From a virus: DNA of 64,000 nucleotides. Each line of letters begins with the position of its first letter. The first letter of the stretch is position 1. The notes beneath the pieces are model-generated. The model searched no databases. It was not told the origin of the DNA and worked only from the letters and a program-made list of their open reading frames with translations. A program made the position numbers and the translations under genes. This document shows positions 10,101 through 18,290 of this stretch, in pieces. The DNA is taken from positions 1 through 64,000 of IMG/VR virus record IMGVR_UViG_3300032291_002123, one strand, 5' to 3'.

Positions 10101-10834
10101 GCAAAAACTTTTTGAGACTTAGTTAAATCTGCGAACGGGTCTTTACCGCCAGCACCAGCCTTTTTCTTAGGATTGTTCAGTTCATCCTGAGCATCTTCGG
10201 CTTTATCCTTAGCCTTACGGTAATTAAGTTCTGCTTGCTTGTAGGCTAATTCAGCCTCACGGCGGGCACGGTTATCTGGCGGAAGATTTTGAACACGTGC
10301 AAGTGTTTCTCTTGCTTTTTCTAGTTTTAGGGCAGCACTTTCCTGTGCTAAAGCGGCGTCTTCGGCTGCAAAGGCTAACTCTTCCATCTCCTCACGGAGT
10401 TCTTTAATGCTTTTCTTAGCGCCACCTGCAGAGTTTGCAGCACTACTTACTGCAGCAGATATGCCATTGAAAGCCATTTTTCCAACGCTACTGGCAACTT
10501 TCATAGTCACCATCATGTTAGCCATGACTGTCATAGAAGATGCTGCAGAAGCAGTTACTCCAATAAGACCACCCAACCCACCGGCAAGTGCGCTAACGCT
10601 GCCTAGTAAGGCACCGATAGCCGCTTGAGCAAAGTAACCTTTTCGAGCCAAGGAAGTGAATTGATTGGCGTTAGCCATCATTTCTTGGGTTAATCCGCCA
10701 GAGAAGGCTTTACCTACAGATTTACCTTCGTCAGACGCAACTCCAGATAGACCTTTAAATCCGTCTCTAATATCCTTACGGACGTGAGTAGTTACAGCAC
10801 GAACGAGAATATGTGCTTCACCGACTACTGCCAT
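7148..10834 (-). CDS. Tape measure protein
   Basis: 1228 aa, the longest tail gene and directly downstream of the tail-assembly chaperone pair, as in most siphophages. N-terminal residues ~60-140 are Gly/Ala-rich and hydrophobic. A long charged coiled coil follows (about 145-225, EELREEMEELAFAAED). Around residues 545-690 there is a cluster of hydrophobic segments that could span a membrane during DNA ejection. The C-terminal part contains an SAGEYVINAAST motif common in actinophage tape measures. A strong AGGAGGTGAG ribosome site precedes ATG 10834. No lytic transglycosylase or peptidase motif was recognised. The product sets tail length and is ejected ahead of DNA. Confidence 0.93.
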   Translation of the reverse strand: MAVVGEAHILVRAVTTHVRKDIRDGFKGLSGVASDEGKSVGKAFSGGLTQEMMANANQFTSLARKGYFAQAAIGALLGSVSALAGGLGGLIGVTASAASSMTVMANMMVTMKVASSVGKMAFNGISAAVSSAANSAGGAKKSIKELREEMEELAFAAEDAALAQESAALKLEKARETLARVQNLPPDNRARREAELAYKQAELNYRKAKDKAEDAQDELNNPKKKAGAGGKDPFADLTKSQKVFAMFLVENRYRMKQLREAAAKGFLPVLQKQMQTLFNNGAFDNLVDGIANVGKGLGEATKNFSQSFFTKDTINGMSEFFSSIAKNLGVIGTTAGNALRGFFTYLKLTDPLLTKFTNFLNRKTDKFAADMVNNGGAIQRFFARSSEYASKFGEIFGNLWLRIKQFISNTTGPGSGGELLVNYFVKATGEFKKMDGSIRAFNAQNYFRSTAENTIAILNAFKGVFDIFTDLGAMPEVKEFWNILAQGNNDFDSLLKAAVRTAPALARVLNQVVNILQVVADDNQTSVFLDTVAESLRVFARALETIKPLLDAVGPIFGFVAALGLMQKAVQFLAFAIVGLLIKNAVTPFLILLRFIPATAGFAGKALVGLGIQSRIAGIAMATTTTTVGGVSTAVTGLQATTAVASKGITASLLSIPGIGWALGLAAAFAAIGVALSNWSAGVADQNMKETVGLAKNTRTSFKTLFNDAKKTNWSSILGNGGAGKHFTAFRLEVTDLKTAMAELGGAQKRAADGFGWVNSLNAYSSLTQDMAGSFERFGAGLNERFSTQGLAGVRKGLNYLTNNLKFTGEETVIAYTEMDSLRASVQEYAKSLGVTVTNLDGSANAQKEYDFIVKESIEGMAIAKIKQDQFNQTLTETIGTFFDFEGPLRQNKEDVKKWAISVAKNNDIAGDSWKDYYKDFDTSGFSSGYYFDALNKQADAAADYAKNLMAARGKLSEKAFNQLLSMGKGGAKYAASIASATKEQAAEVSSDLEKIANFQGGNFAGQVAAQFDRKIIIAAIRKQNPNMSRAMESLIASLDPASLMERFGIGFQDLMAVQLQTTPTTLTAEWQTGTAEKLQSKLADDMNKLPLYISTKSNKDGGFQEINYGKRGSKYRLAAPKKDGGWLPKFANGNVAGAQGPRSDNILSWLSAGEYVINAASTYRYRPLLDAINSGSIDRLQNTASMQSAAGNNVSITVNAAPGMDEGQVASMVAQKLNSALNMGGRI

Positions 10835-10848
10835 AACTACTCACCTCC

Positions 10849-11292
10849 TCAGGCTATTGGGGCGTCCAGAACTCCACCAAATGGGTCAGCAGAGTCTGCT
10901 TCCATTTTGGTAGGCGGAATGTATGACTTAGTCTCACTCTTCACAGAAGGATTAAACGTAACAATTTCTTCGTCTTCGTTGTACGAGCCAAATTCATTGT
11001 TGCTATTTCCATCTTCTGCAAATGATTTGTAGCGATATTCGGTTCCATACAAATCTTCAAAAATGCGCTCTCGTCTAGAGTCAGCCCATTTTCCTTGTTC
11101 AACGGTAGAGAAATTCATAGATTCGTCATAGAAGTAGTGAATGACATCTAACATGTCAGACACCTCCATTTCTCCTAATCTCAATCCGTTAAATAACGCT
11201 TTTCCGTTTACATAGTGCCAAAGGTCAACCGCCCAAATTAGGAGACCTTTGGCTCCTCTTCCGGGCGTCCTGCGTACTCCTCCAATAGCCAC
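10849..11292 (-). CDS. Tail assembly chaperone, frameshifted C-terminal ORF
   Basis: This ORF lies in the -1 frame relative to the upstream chaperone ORF and overlaps its end by 55 nt. The only in-frame start in the overlap is a GTG (11292) with no ribosome site, so it is probably made as a frameshift extension, as in lambda G/GT and most actinophages. The protein has the expected features of the T part: LLIWAVDLWHYVNGKALFN, then MEVSDMLDVIHYFYDES, then an acidic tail. It lies immediately upstream of the tape measure gene, whose product it would chaperone. As a free protein its real start is unknown. Confidence 0.8.
   Translation of the reverse strand: MAIGGVRRTPGRGAKGLLIWAVDLWHYVNGKALFNGLRLGEMEVSDMLDVIHYFYDESMNFSTVEQGKWADSRRERIFEDLYGTEYRYKSFAEDGNSNNEFGSYNEDEEIVTFNPSVKSETKSYIPPTKMEADSADPFGGVLDAPIA
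11238..11292 (-). promoter_or_regulatory. Probable -1 programmed frameshift window
   Basis: The two chaperone ORFs overlap here in a -1 relationship. The 0-frame reads CCA AAG GTC just before its stop and the -1 frame reads GCC AAA GGT. A classical X-XXY-YYZ heptamer is not present. The AAG to AAA re-pairing near 11243-11250, or a CCG to CCC slip a few codons earlier, are the best candidates. Confidence 0.5.
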
Positions 11293-11576
11293 GAAGCAAT
11301 TTGGCTTAGGCTTTCAACAGTGACAATTTTGTCTTTGCTGGTTATTAGAGCATCGAAACGCACTGCGCTTTCGTCCTCTAAAACCTTGCCAAAGAATGAA
11401 CTGATAACCTTTGCGGTTTCTGCTCCGTCTTCGCTGGCGCTGCGCTCAATAAACTCTAGGAAAACTTTTCCCTGAAGTCGTGGAAGGCACTTAAACTCCT
11501 CGCCGTGGAGTTTGAATGATAGTGGTTCTACTGCTGCTAAATCAGCACCAGAGCCAAAGTCCTTAAATCTAGGCAT
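11238..11576 (-). CDS. Tail assembly chaperone, upstream ORF (G-like)
   Basis: 112 aa, acidic. PLSFKLHGEEFKCLPRLQGK followed by helical residues is the typical start of actinophage G-type tail chaperones, which bind the tape measure and recruit the major tail protein. It ends PEEEPKVS inside the overlap with the -1 frame ORF. Start ATG 11576 has an AGAAAGA site 7-13 nt upstream. Confidence 0.85.
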   Translation of the reverse strand: MPRFKDFGSGADLAAVEPLSFKLHGEEFKCLPRLQGKVFLEFIERSASEDGAETAKVISSFFGKVLEDESAVRFDALITSKDKIVTVESLSQIASWLLEEYAGRPEEEPKVS

Positions 11577-11603
11577 CTTGTATTCTTTCTCTTATATGTC
11601 TTA

Positions 11604-11622
11604 GTTAGGCTAAATAGCCTTA
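11604..11622. other. Short hairpin upstream of chaperone genes
   Basis: AGGCTA-AA-TAGCCT inverted repeat in the 77-bp gap between the gp10-like gene and the chaperone ORF. No T-run follows, so it may be an RNA-processing or stability element rather than a terminator. Confidence 0.35.
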
Positions 11623-11653
11623 GTCAATTTTACTACAATAAAAATTAGACTAT

Positions 11654-12277
11654 TTACTGGACTCTGCCAACATTTCTAAAATGCTTGAGTTGAGTAGATA
11701 AGTAGTGGTTGGCTCTAGTGCCTGGGTGGTTAACCTTAGGGGTCATCACTTTTCGATAAGAGAACGTGTTTCTACCATATTTGTTAGATTTTACGTTCTT
11801 AAATTTGCCAGTAAAAACTAGCAAGCCGCCATCGTGGGCACGTATTGGGTGAGGTCTAGTTCCTTCGTGGTGGTAGAGTGCATAACTCCGCTGAGAGCCA
11901 ATCCAAATATATTGACCAGTGGCATTACCAGTGTGTCGAGCGTGGATTGACTTAGCCAACGCCCCTGTTCTCTTGCCAACCTTCATCTTTGCACCAGCAA
12001 CAGCCATTGCCGCAGCAGCGTCTAAATGCATCCACAACTCAGAAGGTTTACCTAAGGTAGTTTTACCATTTAGGAAGTTGTGCATCGCTGGCTCGTGGAA
12101 CTTTACATCGGTAACTTTCCAATTAAATTTAACCTTGGTGTGAGTAGTGGTCGTTCTGACCATGCCACCCAAGCCACCGCCGCCACCCCTGCGACCACCA
12201 CGACCACCTCGTCGTGCGCCTCTAGCAATACGTCCAGCACCCCAGACCACCCATGAGTCAGGTAAGCCATATGGCAT
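11654..12277 (-). CDS. HK97 gp10-like tail completion/neck protein
   Basis: 207 aa. The central region VGKRTGALAKSIHARH, then IWIGSQRSYALYHHEGTRPH, is the hallmark of the HK97-gp10/minor tail completion family. An unusual Arg/Gly-rich N-terminus (residues 15-40) could bind nucleic acid. It sits between the tail-terminator-like gene and the chaperones, as expected for the neck module. No clear Shine-Dalgarno; it follows the previous stop by one base, suggesting coupling. Confidence 0.75.
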   Translation of the reverse strand: MPYGLPDSWVVWGAGRIARGARRGGRGGRRGGGGGLGGMVRTTTTHTKVKFNWKVTDVKFHEPAMHNFLNGKTTLGKPSELWMHLDAAAAMAVAGAKMKVGKRTGALAKSIHARHTGNATGQYIWIGSQRSYALYHHEGTRPHPIRAHDGGLLVFTGKFKNVKSNKYGRNTFSYRKVMTPKVNHPGTRANHYLSTQLKHFRNVGRVQ

Positions 12278-12278
12278 T

Positions 12279-12785
12279 TTATGGAACCGCCATAGTGATG
12301 TTCATAACGGTTGTTTGAAATCCACCCTCGGGTGCAGAAACGTCTAGCGTGGCGATAACACCTAAGCCGTAGCCAGTGTCGTCCCACATATCAAACTCAC
12401 GAATGGTCTCCATAAGAACCCAAGAGTCAATAGCGCTCATGTGAGAACTCTGTTGGATTTTTTCTGCTGCTGGTGGGCGACCATTTTGACCCACCACAGG
12501 AACTTCTCTAGAAACACTGATTGCAACAGTTGCGCTTCTAGGCACGTTACAACGCTGCGGTTGCGTGGACTCATCGCCAGGCGAACCTAAATACATTTGC
12601 ATAAATGAAACTACAACTTGCTCGCAATCGACGGCAGGTTGCCCAACCATCCAATAACGGCGGTTTGGCAGTGGAACATTATAGGATTGATAAACTGACT
12701 CAATTCTTGACATAATTCCGTCAAGCATATTCTTCAGATGCAAAGCATCTGTAGACATTCCCGTAATGTCCACTGCCGTAGCCAT
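12279..12785 (-). CDS. Tail terminator-like protein
   Basis: 168 aa. DCEQVVVSFMQMYLG, then RSATVAISVSREVPVV, then IRE-D-WD fits the actinophage tail terminator family (lambda gpU role), which caps the growing tail tube. Position between connector and gp10-like genes supports this. The start is 3 nt after the previous stop, with GAGGAAG upstream. Confidence 0.65.
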   Translation of the reverse strand: MATAVDITGMSTDALHLKNMLDGIMSRIESVYQSYNVPLPNRRYWMVGQPAVDCEQVVVSFMQMYLGSPGDESTQPQRCNVPRSATVAISVSREVPVVGQNGRPPAAEKIQQSSHMSAIDSWVLMETIREFDMWDDTGYGLGVIATLDVSAPEGGFQTTVMNITMAVP

Positions 12786-12788
12786 TTA

Positions 12789-12992
12789 TTACTCTGCTTC
12801 CTCAGCAGGGGTCTCAACAACTGGGGCAGCCTCAACAACAGGCTCCACAACTGCCTCAACAACAGGCTCGACAACCTTCTCGACCTTTACAGGCTTTGGG
12901 GCTGCCTTTGGTGCAACTGGCTTTTTTGGTGCTGCTGGCTTAGCCGCACCAATCATGTCTGCTGCAGTGAAGTTGGTTTGTACTTTTGACAT
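12789..12992 (-). CDS. Small Ala/Pro/Val/Glu-rich protein
   Basis: 67 aa from ATG 12992, chosen over the upstream in-frame start because AAGAGGTGCGGT lies just before it. After a short ordered N-terminus (SKVQTNFTAADMIGAA) the protein is a Lys/Pro/Ala stretch and then repeated VVEPVVEA units, low complexity and probably extended. Short proteins like this occur in actinophage neck modules; function unknown. Confidence 0.7.
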   Translation of the reverse strand: MSKVQTNFTAADMIGAAKPAAPKKPVAPKAAPKPVKVEKVVEPVVEAVVEPVVEAAPVVETPAEEAE

Positions 12993-13011
12993 ACCGCACC
13001 TCTTCTTTCTT

Positions 13012-14118
13012 TTAGTTGTATAACTTGATTTGGAGGTTTCCAGATGCAAGTTCCGCTACGCTCTCAACACCATTTATGGTTTTGGTTGCGTATAGCGTCC
13101 AATATCCTGGGTCAATCATCCCAAGAGCATTATAAGCACTATTATACGGCACCGAGAAAGTTACCTTCTCGCTCGCTACGTTTACAGTAATGTCAGTAGA
13201 CGCTAAATCTACAGATTTCACTCCGTCGTAACCGCTTAGGGTTACTACTGGAGACCATCCAACTTCGTCAAAGAAAATGCTTACATCTTCATTAGCAGTT
13301 GAAGAGTCCCAAGCGGCTGGGGTGCTTTTAACTACAGATAAATCGTTTAAGGCACTTACCGTAAGAGGCAAAGCCTTAGGCGTGTATCGGCGAGCACGGG
13401 GCACATCTGGAGAGAATACCTTTGACTTACGACGAGCGCCGTCTGGGTTAGTTGTCTTAATGAACAAGTCAACTGCATACAAACCTGTGCGTAGTTCTTG
13501 AATAAAGTCTTGACTGTCCAAGATGGTATATGAAACACCTTGACGTGACACCGAAGTGATACGTTGTGGGAGAGCACAGTCATCGTCTCCAGCCCAGAGT
13601 TTTGCAAATTCAATGGCTAGAGTTCTGGCTGCCATTCTTCCAACTGCTGGAATAGGCGAGCCATAAGTGTAAGTAACTTCTACGTTACAAGGTGTCCAAG
13701 GGACACCAGCAGTTGCCTGCAAAGTCGAGTGGTCTACTAAGTAATAACTAGATTCTGGAAGCAAGTTTCCAGCACGGTTTCTGACAGCGTGAATCTTAGT
13801 TACGTTTTTGCCACGAAGTTTAATGCGAGACTCTGGGGATAATCCGTCTGCCACCAATTCGGCATAGTTGTCAAAGTCGTTGATTGGGATGTTGTACACC
13901 TCTCCACCAATCAACATACCGCCGTAGTTTCTAGAAGATGCACCTAAACGGTAAGCACGCTTAGCACAGACGTATCGCTCTGTAACAGTGGTGGTGCCTG
14001 TATATTTTCTGCCAGACATACCCCAAAGTAGGTAGGAGGCAGTTTCAGCCGCCTCCTGAGCAAACTCAGTCCCAGCGTAGTCACCTAAATCTGAAGGGTC
14101 TACCCACAAAACAGTCAT
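13012..14118 (-). CDS. Head-to-tail adaptor with extra C-terminal beta domain
   Basis: 368 aa. Residues 1-190 (DPSDLGDYAG, AAETASYLLWGMSGRKYTG, VPWTPCNVEVTYTYGSPIP, ARTLAIEFAKLWAGDDDC) match the HK97 gp6/SPP1 gp15-like adaptor proteins of actinophages, which seal the portal. Residues ~255-368 form an additional predicted beta-sandwich (DVSIFFDEVGWSPVVTLSGY ... YWTLYATKTING), which could decorate the neck. It is transcribed after the major tail gene, an order slightly different from the common connector-then-tail order. Confidence 0.7.
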   Translation of the reverse strand: MTVLWVDPSDLGDYAGTEFAQEAAETASYLLWGMSGRKYTGTTTVTERYVCAKRAYRLGASSRNYGGMLIGGEVYNIPINDFDNYAELVADGLSPESRIKLRGKNVTKIHAVRNRAGNLLPESSYYLVDHSTLQATAGVPWTPCNVEVTYTYGSPIPAVGRMAARTLAIEFAKLWAGDDDCALPQRITSVSRQGVSYTILDSQDFIQELRTGLYAVDLFIKTTNPDGARRKSKVFSPDVPRARRYTPKALPLTVSALNDLSVVKSTPAAWDSSTANEDVSIFFDEVGWSPVVTLSGYDGVKSVDLASTDITVNVASEKVTFSVPYNSAYNALGMIDPGYWTLYATKTINGVESVAELASGNLQIKLYN

Positions 14119-14140
14119 GTCCAGTCTCTCTTGTTAGTGA

Positions 14141-14185
14141 GACGGGCGACACGATTTGTATCACTACAAGCCGTGCCGCCCGTTT
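14141..14185. terminator. Long hairpin after major tail protein gene
   Basis: GACGGGCG/CGCCCGTT arms with a further CACG/CGTG and TTGTA/TACAA inner stem lie 12 bp after the major tail gene stop on the minus strand. There is no long T-run, so it may be a partial terminator or mRNA-stabilising hairpin that sets a high tail-protein level. Confidence 0.5.
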
Positions 14186-14196
14186 CTATTTGCTTA

Positions 14197-15324
14197 TTAA
14201 GCGGTTGGGTCTTCGTTCGAAGTGATAACACGGTCAACAGCAGTGTCTGCGTTGAAGTCGACGTTACCTGGAACGTTGTAACCAGTTGTGTTGGCGTTAG
14301 GCAACGTGGTTACAGCGGCGTAGGCTGGAGCCTCGGTGACCGAGTTGACAACAGTGATTCGAGCAGTGTTACCGACAGTTGCAGTAACGTTAGCCACAGG
14401 TGCAGTTCCAACGATGGTGTAGGTAGCAGTGTTAGACGATAGGTTAACCGCAGTAACAGTTGCGCTAGCAGCGTTGAAGTCAACACCTAGGTTCTCAACG
14501 CTAAGAACGTCACCAGCAGCAAGAACAGGTGCAGCGCTGAAGGTTACAACTGCGTTGCTTGTGTTAGCAGCAATCGTGGCACCAGAGATGGTGACGGTTG
14601 AAGCGTCAACAACACCAGACTTAGTGAAGTACATCTGGTTGGTGCTGTTGTCAGACCAAGTGTAGAAGCCCTTCAAGCCAGTAGGTGCCCAGTCAGTGCG
14701 TGCATATGAGTATGGACGCTCTGCGGCAGCAGGGAACTCCCAGCGACCATCGACACCTGACTCGAACTGGGTGTTGCCCAAGCCGTAGCCTTCGAAAGTG
14801 GTAGCGAGCATACCGTTCTCAATAACACGGTCACCCGACTGACGCAACTTAGCAAATGGGAATACCCAGTGGAAGTAAGGAAGGGTTGAAGACTTCTTAC
14901 CGTTAGCGATTGCGTGTGACCATGACTCGATGGCTACACCGTAACCAGCAGGGTCGTCGCCAACACCAGGTGATGCCCAACCAACAGACTTGACGTCTGG
15001 GTTAGCAAAGGTTCCTAGGTTCTTGCGAAGTAGCAAACCACCAGAAAGAAGTGCAGTTAGTTCTGGGTCTGGCTCACAGATTGCGAGTTCCATGGTGATA
15101 CGCTTCAAGGTGTCTGGAGACTTGTAGGTCACACAAACAACGCCGTTAGCGTTCTTCTCGGTGATTTCGTCGCCCTCTTCATATTCAGGGGTGAACGAAA
15201 CACGCATAAATGCAGACGTGGTGTATGAATCGCCAGGTCCGTTTAGTAGGTTGCCAGCGGCATCCAAACGGGTGACACGAATTGACACACCCTGGATGCT
15301 TGCAGCATATTCTTGAGTAGCCAT
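14197..15324 (-). CDS. Major tail protein
   Basis: 375 aa. The N-terminal half (SIQGVSIRVTRLDAAGN, FMRVSFTPEYEEGDEI, KRITMELAICEPDPELTALL) and WEFPAAAERPYSYARTDWAP are typical of actinophage tail-tube proteins. The C-terminal ~130 residues are Ala/Thr/Val-rich with an FCCH-like repeat (APVLAAGDVLSVENLGVDF), related to those of the tail-tip genes, and probably project from the tube. Strong AAGGAGAACAG site before ATG 15324. A hairpin follows the gene. Confidence 0.82.
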   Translation of the reverse strand: MATQEYAASIQGVSIRVTRLDAAGNLLNGPGDSYTTSAFMRVSFTPEYEEGDEITEKNANGVVCVTYKSPDTLKRITMELAICEPDPELTALLSGGLLLRKNLGTFANPDVKSVGWASPGVGDDPAGYGVAIESWSHAIANGKKSSTLPYFHWVFPFAKLRQSGDRVIENGMLATTFEGYGLGNTQFESGVDGRWEFPAAAERPYSYARTDWAPTGLKGFYTWSDNSTNQMYFTKSGVVDASTVTISGATIAANTSNAVVTFSAAPVLAAGDVLSVENLGVDFNAASATVTAVNLSSNTATYTIVGTAPVANVTATVGNTARITVVNSVTEAPAYAAVTTLPNANTTGYNVPGNVDFNADTAVDRVITSNEDPTA

Positions 15325-15342
15325 GTGGCTGTTCTCCTTAGG

Positions 15343-16218
15343 TTAGGCTGTGAGGTCTATTCTCACAGCAAGGTGGATTGATGTATCAAAGTAAACTGCC
15401 GCAGGGCGGATTGCTTTGAGACGCATGTCATTCGCATTACCCGACACATCATATGCTTGCGCTAGATTGTCGTTCACGACATCAACATCGCCCACATAAG
15501 TGCGAACGGTGCCAGTGGCGTAAATCCATTTGTTGGTGGCTGACGCAGTAGCGCCAGTCACGGTGTCTGGTCCATTACCAGAGTAGCCTGAACCAACAAC
15601 AATCGGAGTTCCACCGAATGTTTGTAGGTGGTCTTTTCCTTCGTCGTGGAGAAGCATGTTTGAGTTGCTAGCAAGAAGTGCCGCAACGTCACGGGTTATG
15701 TGGATAACTCCCTGCTCACCGCCGTCAGAAGCCTGACCGATTGAGTGCTCTAGAAGAGCAAGTGCACGACGTGCTGACAATGCAGTGCCGCTGTTTAGCA
15801 CAGTTGCGCTAGCGTCTGAAAGAGCGAGGTTAGAGTGGCTCTCTCCTTTACGGATAGCACCGTCCCAAAGTTCTAACTCTAGAGCGTGCTGGGTGACGCC
15901 TTCAAGTTGGCGCTTAAGACGAGCAATTCGGTCAATACCGTTGAAACCTAGAGTAGAACGATACTCTTCAGCCTCGATAAAGAAAGGCTTAATTTCTGTG
16001 TAATAAGTAGGAGTGCCAGCAACAACAACCTGACCATCAGTAGTGTCAGTGTCATCCCAGTTGGTGGCTGAATATAGAGTGGTCTCCCACTCTTGAGAAA
16101 AGCCACGAACCCACTGGTCTTCATCATTAGAGTTCTCAGGCTTGACTACAGCAAGTAGACCAAAAGCGGAGGGCACAATCTTTGGTGCCTCTACAACGCC
16201 ATTCTTTGGGAAAGCCAT
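15343..16218 (-). CDS. Second capsid-like protein (candidate pentamer/minor capsid)
   Basis: 291 aa, directly after the major capsid gene. The features EWETTLYSATNWDDTDT, ALELELWDGAIRKGE, GVIHITRDVAALLASNS, TFGGTPIVVGSGY and LKAIRPAAVYFDTSIHLAV fit a compact HK97-fold protein with P-domain-like spacing. Some actinophages encode separate hexamer and pentamer capsid proteins side by side, so this may form the vertices. It could also be an unrelated minor head protein. RBS ATAGGAAAAAA. Confidence 0.5.
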   Translation of the reverse strand: MAFPKNGVVEAPKIVPSAFGLLAVVKPENSNDEDQWVRGFSQEWETTLYSATNWDDTDTTDGQVVVAGTPTYYTEIKPFFIEAEEYRSTLGFNGIDRIARLKRQLEGVTQHALELELWDGAIRKGESHSNLALSDASATVLNSGTALSARRALALLEHSIGQASDGGEQGVIHITRDVAALLASNSNMLLHDEGKDHLQTFGGTPIVVGSGYSGNGPDTVTGATASATNKWIYATGTVRTYVGDVDVVNDNLAQAYDVSGNANDMRLKAIRPAAVYFDTSIHLAVRIDLTA

Positions 16219-16245
16219 TTTTTTCCTATCTAAAACTTAGGTGGA

Positions 16246-16273
16246 GGGTGAGGCTTCCGAAGAAGCCCCACCC
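16246..16273. terminator. Hairpin between the two capsid genes
   Basis: GGGTGAGGCTTC-CGAA-GAAGCCCCACCC, a 12-bp stem with one mismatch and a tetraloop, in the intergenic gap on the 3' side of the major capsid gene. No T-run follows; probably an attenuator or stability element. Confidence 0.5.
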
Positions 16274-16289
16274 AACCTGTGGGGAGTTT

Positions 16290-18290
16290 TTACTCCTCGA
16301 TTGCGGCAGCGGTAGCGCCACCAGTGGTGTCACGCAATGCTGCGGCTACACCGTTGATGCTTAGCGATGAAGTGATAGCGAGTGACTCGATACCAACCTT
16401 TGCAACGCTCTCGAAGGTTTCAATGAACATCTTGTAGTCGTTAGTACCAACGAGTGACGAGTCACGGATGATACCAAGGTCAAGAGTTCCACCATCGAGG
16501 AACAAGAAGGTTCCCTCTGAGAACAAGTACCAAGTGATTTGGTCAGGGAACTCTAGGAGTCTCGCTGCCGAACCACCCTGAGCACCAAACGAGTTAAGGT
16601 CAAGTGAAGCAACCATGTCTACGTTTGAGCCAGCAAGGTAGCCTTCGATTTCGCTGCGACCAGCACCTAGGTTTCCGTCGCCAGGCATGTTCAGAGCAAG
16701 GTCTGCTGCCATAGCGTCGTAAATCCAAGCAGGAACGATTGCCTTTAGGCGAGTTCCAGCGTCGATGCGGTGACGTGAACGGTAAGCAACTGATGCCTTA
16801 CGAACCTGTACCAAGAAGTCACGAGCAAAACCAACAAGGCTTGGAGCCTCAGTGGTAGCAACGTGTGCGTTCACAGCGGTTGAGCCAGCAGCAATCTTGC
16901 TGATTACGTTCAACTCTGCCTCACGAGCGTGCTGAACAAGAGCCAACTCGTTGTGACGAGCAATCAACTCTGGGTACGCACGGGTCATTAGGTTACCGAA
17001 CTGTAGTTGCAAAGTAACAGCGTCAGTTGCCACAGTGTTCTCCTGAGCAGCAGTAACAGTCAGGCTGTTCTTAGCGGCTGGAGAAGGAGTGGTTGCTGAG
17101 TCGTTTGCTGCAGTCCATAGACCAACGGCTGCGTCGTAGTCGTAGACAGTTCCGCTGTTGAATGACACCAAGGTAGGAGGAGTTACGAAGCGGATACCGC
17201 CACGGTCTGCCTGGAACTTTGGAAGTGCGTCACGAACTGGACGGTCAGTGGTTGAACCTAGACCGAAGATGTCGTACTTAACCTCGAAAGGCGCTGCGTG
17301 ACCACCAGAAGCAACAAGTGCCTCAGGGCCTGCAACAGCGTTAATCTTTAGTTGGTTCGACTCTGCGTCTGTGGTTAGGGTGCGCTCCTCTGGATACGCA
17401 ACGGTGAGGGATGCAACGATGTGCTGCTCTCCATCTCCTCCGTTTACACGGCGAAGCGAGTGGATACGCTTTTCCATAGCAATTGCTACGTCGCTCATGC
17501 TGTCAATGGTGCTGCCTGCGGTGTAACCTGGGATGTCTGCACCAGCGGTAATTGCTACCTTTGCTGCGGTTTCGACAACTTCAATTACAGGCTGGCGGTC
17601 TGCCGGGGCTTGGAAAGCCTCGTCTGCTGCGGCGGTCACGGGGGCCTGCTCTTCCTGCTCTTCTGGAGCAATAGTAGTTTCTGGTGTTGATTCCTCAACT
17701 GCGAACTCTTCGACAGTTTCGGTTGAGACTTCGTCAGTTGACTCGGTCTCGGCAGATGCTGTGACAACGGTCTCAGCCTCTAGGGTTTCTACTGGGGCTT
17801 CGACAGCCTCAGTCTCGGTTGAGAATTCAGAATTCTCTTCAGTAACAGCAGACGCATCGGTAGACTCGGCAGAATAGACGGTTGAGTCCTTCTTCTTTTC
17901 TTCGTCTTCCATGACCGGCATGGCACCAACTTCATCCATTGGGACATCAGGTGTCTCCATTGGTGACTCCGTTGGCTCATCAGTAGGAATTACTTCCTCT
18001 TCTGGAGCAACTTCGCCGTCGGTTCCCATTCCATCGCCCTCGCCCTTAACACGCATAGCGGCTTCAGCGGCTCGTGCTGCAAGTTCTTCTGCAGCAGCCG
18101 CACGACGCTTAGATTCACCCTTTGCGGTGTCTAACATGTCAGCAAGCGACGTCATAGCGTCAACTGTTTCTGGAGTAGCATCTTGTGCTTCAACCGATTC
18201 AAATTCACTGATGATAGCGGTCTGTAGTTCAGCGAGTTGTTCATCGCTCAACTCAGACAGGTTATCAACCTGAGTTTTAATCTGGTCCAC
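16290..18290 (-). CDS. Major capsid (hexamer) protein with fused acidic scaffold domain
   Basis: 666 aa from GTG 18290, chosen because TTAGGAGGAACA precedes it; a further upstream TTG (18347) lacks a ribosome site. Residues ~1-230 are helical then Glu/Thr/Ala-rich and very acidic, a delta-domain-like scaffold that the prohead protease would remove. From ~240 the HK97 capsid fold follows: RGGIRFVTPPTL, then FPDQITWYLFSEGTFLFLDG, LDLGIIRDSSLVGTNDYKMF and IETFESVAKVGIES, the conserved signature of actinophage major capsid hexamer proteins. Expressed after the protease gene. Confidence 0.93.
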   Translation of the reverse strand: MDQIKTQVDNLSELSDEQLAELQTAIISEFESVEAQDATPETVDAMTSLADMLDTAKGESKRRAAAAEELAARAAEAAMRVKGEGDGMGTDGEVAPEEEVIPTDEPTESPMETPDVPMDEVGAMPVMEDEEKKKDSTVYSAESTDASAVTEENSEFSTETEAVEAPVETLEAETVVTASAETESTDEVSTETVEEFAVEESTPETTIAPEEQEEQAPVTAAADEAFQAPADRQPVIEVVETAAKVAITAGADIPGYTAGSTIDSMSDVAIAMEKRIHSLRRVNGGDGEQHIVASLTVAYPEERTLTTDAESNQLKINAVAGPEALVASGGHAAPFEVKYDIFGLGSTTDRPVRDALPKFQADRGGIRFVTPPTLVSFNSGTVYDYDAAVGLWTAANDSATTPSPAAKNSLTVTAAQENTVATDAVTLQLQFGNLMTRAYPELIARHNELALVQHAREAELNVISKIAAGSTAVNAHVATTEAPSLVGFARDFLVQVRKASVAYRSRHRIDAGTRLKAIVPAWIYDAMAADLALNMPGDGNLGAGRSEIEGYLAGSNVDMVASLDLNSFGAQGGSAARLLEFPDQITWYLFSEGTFLFLDGGTLDLGIIRDSSLVGTNDYKMFIETFESVAKVGIESLAITSSLSINGVAAALRDTTGGATAAAIEE

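Noticed and set aside
12103-12387. Arg/Trp-rich minus-strand ORF overlapping the gp10-like gene
   Set aside because: Overlaps two conserved neck genes in another frame; no family resemblance.
17533-17877. Plus-strand Ser/Ala/Val-rich ORF of 114 aa
   Set aside because: It is the antisense of the Glu/Thr/Ala-rich scaffold part of the capsid gene; low complexity and no ribosome site.
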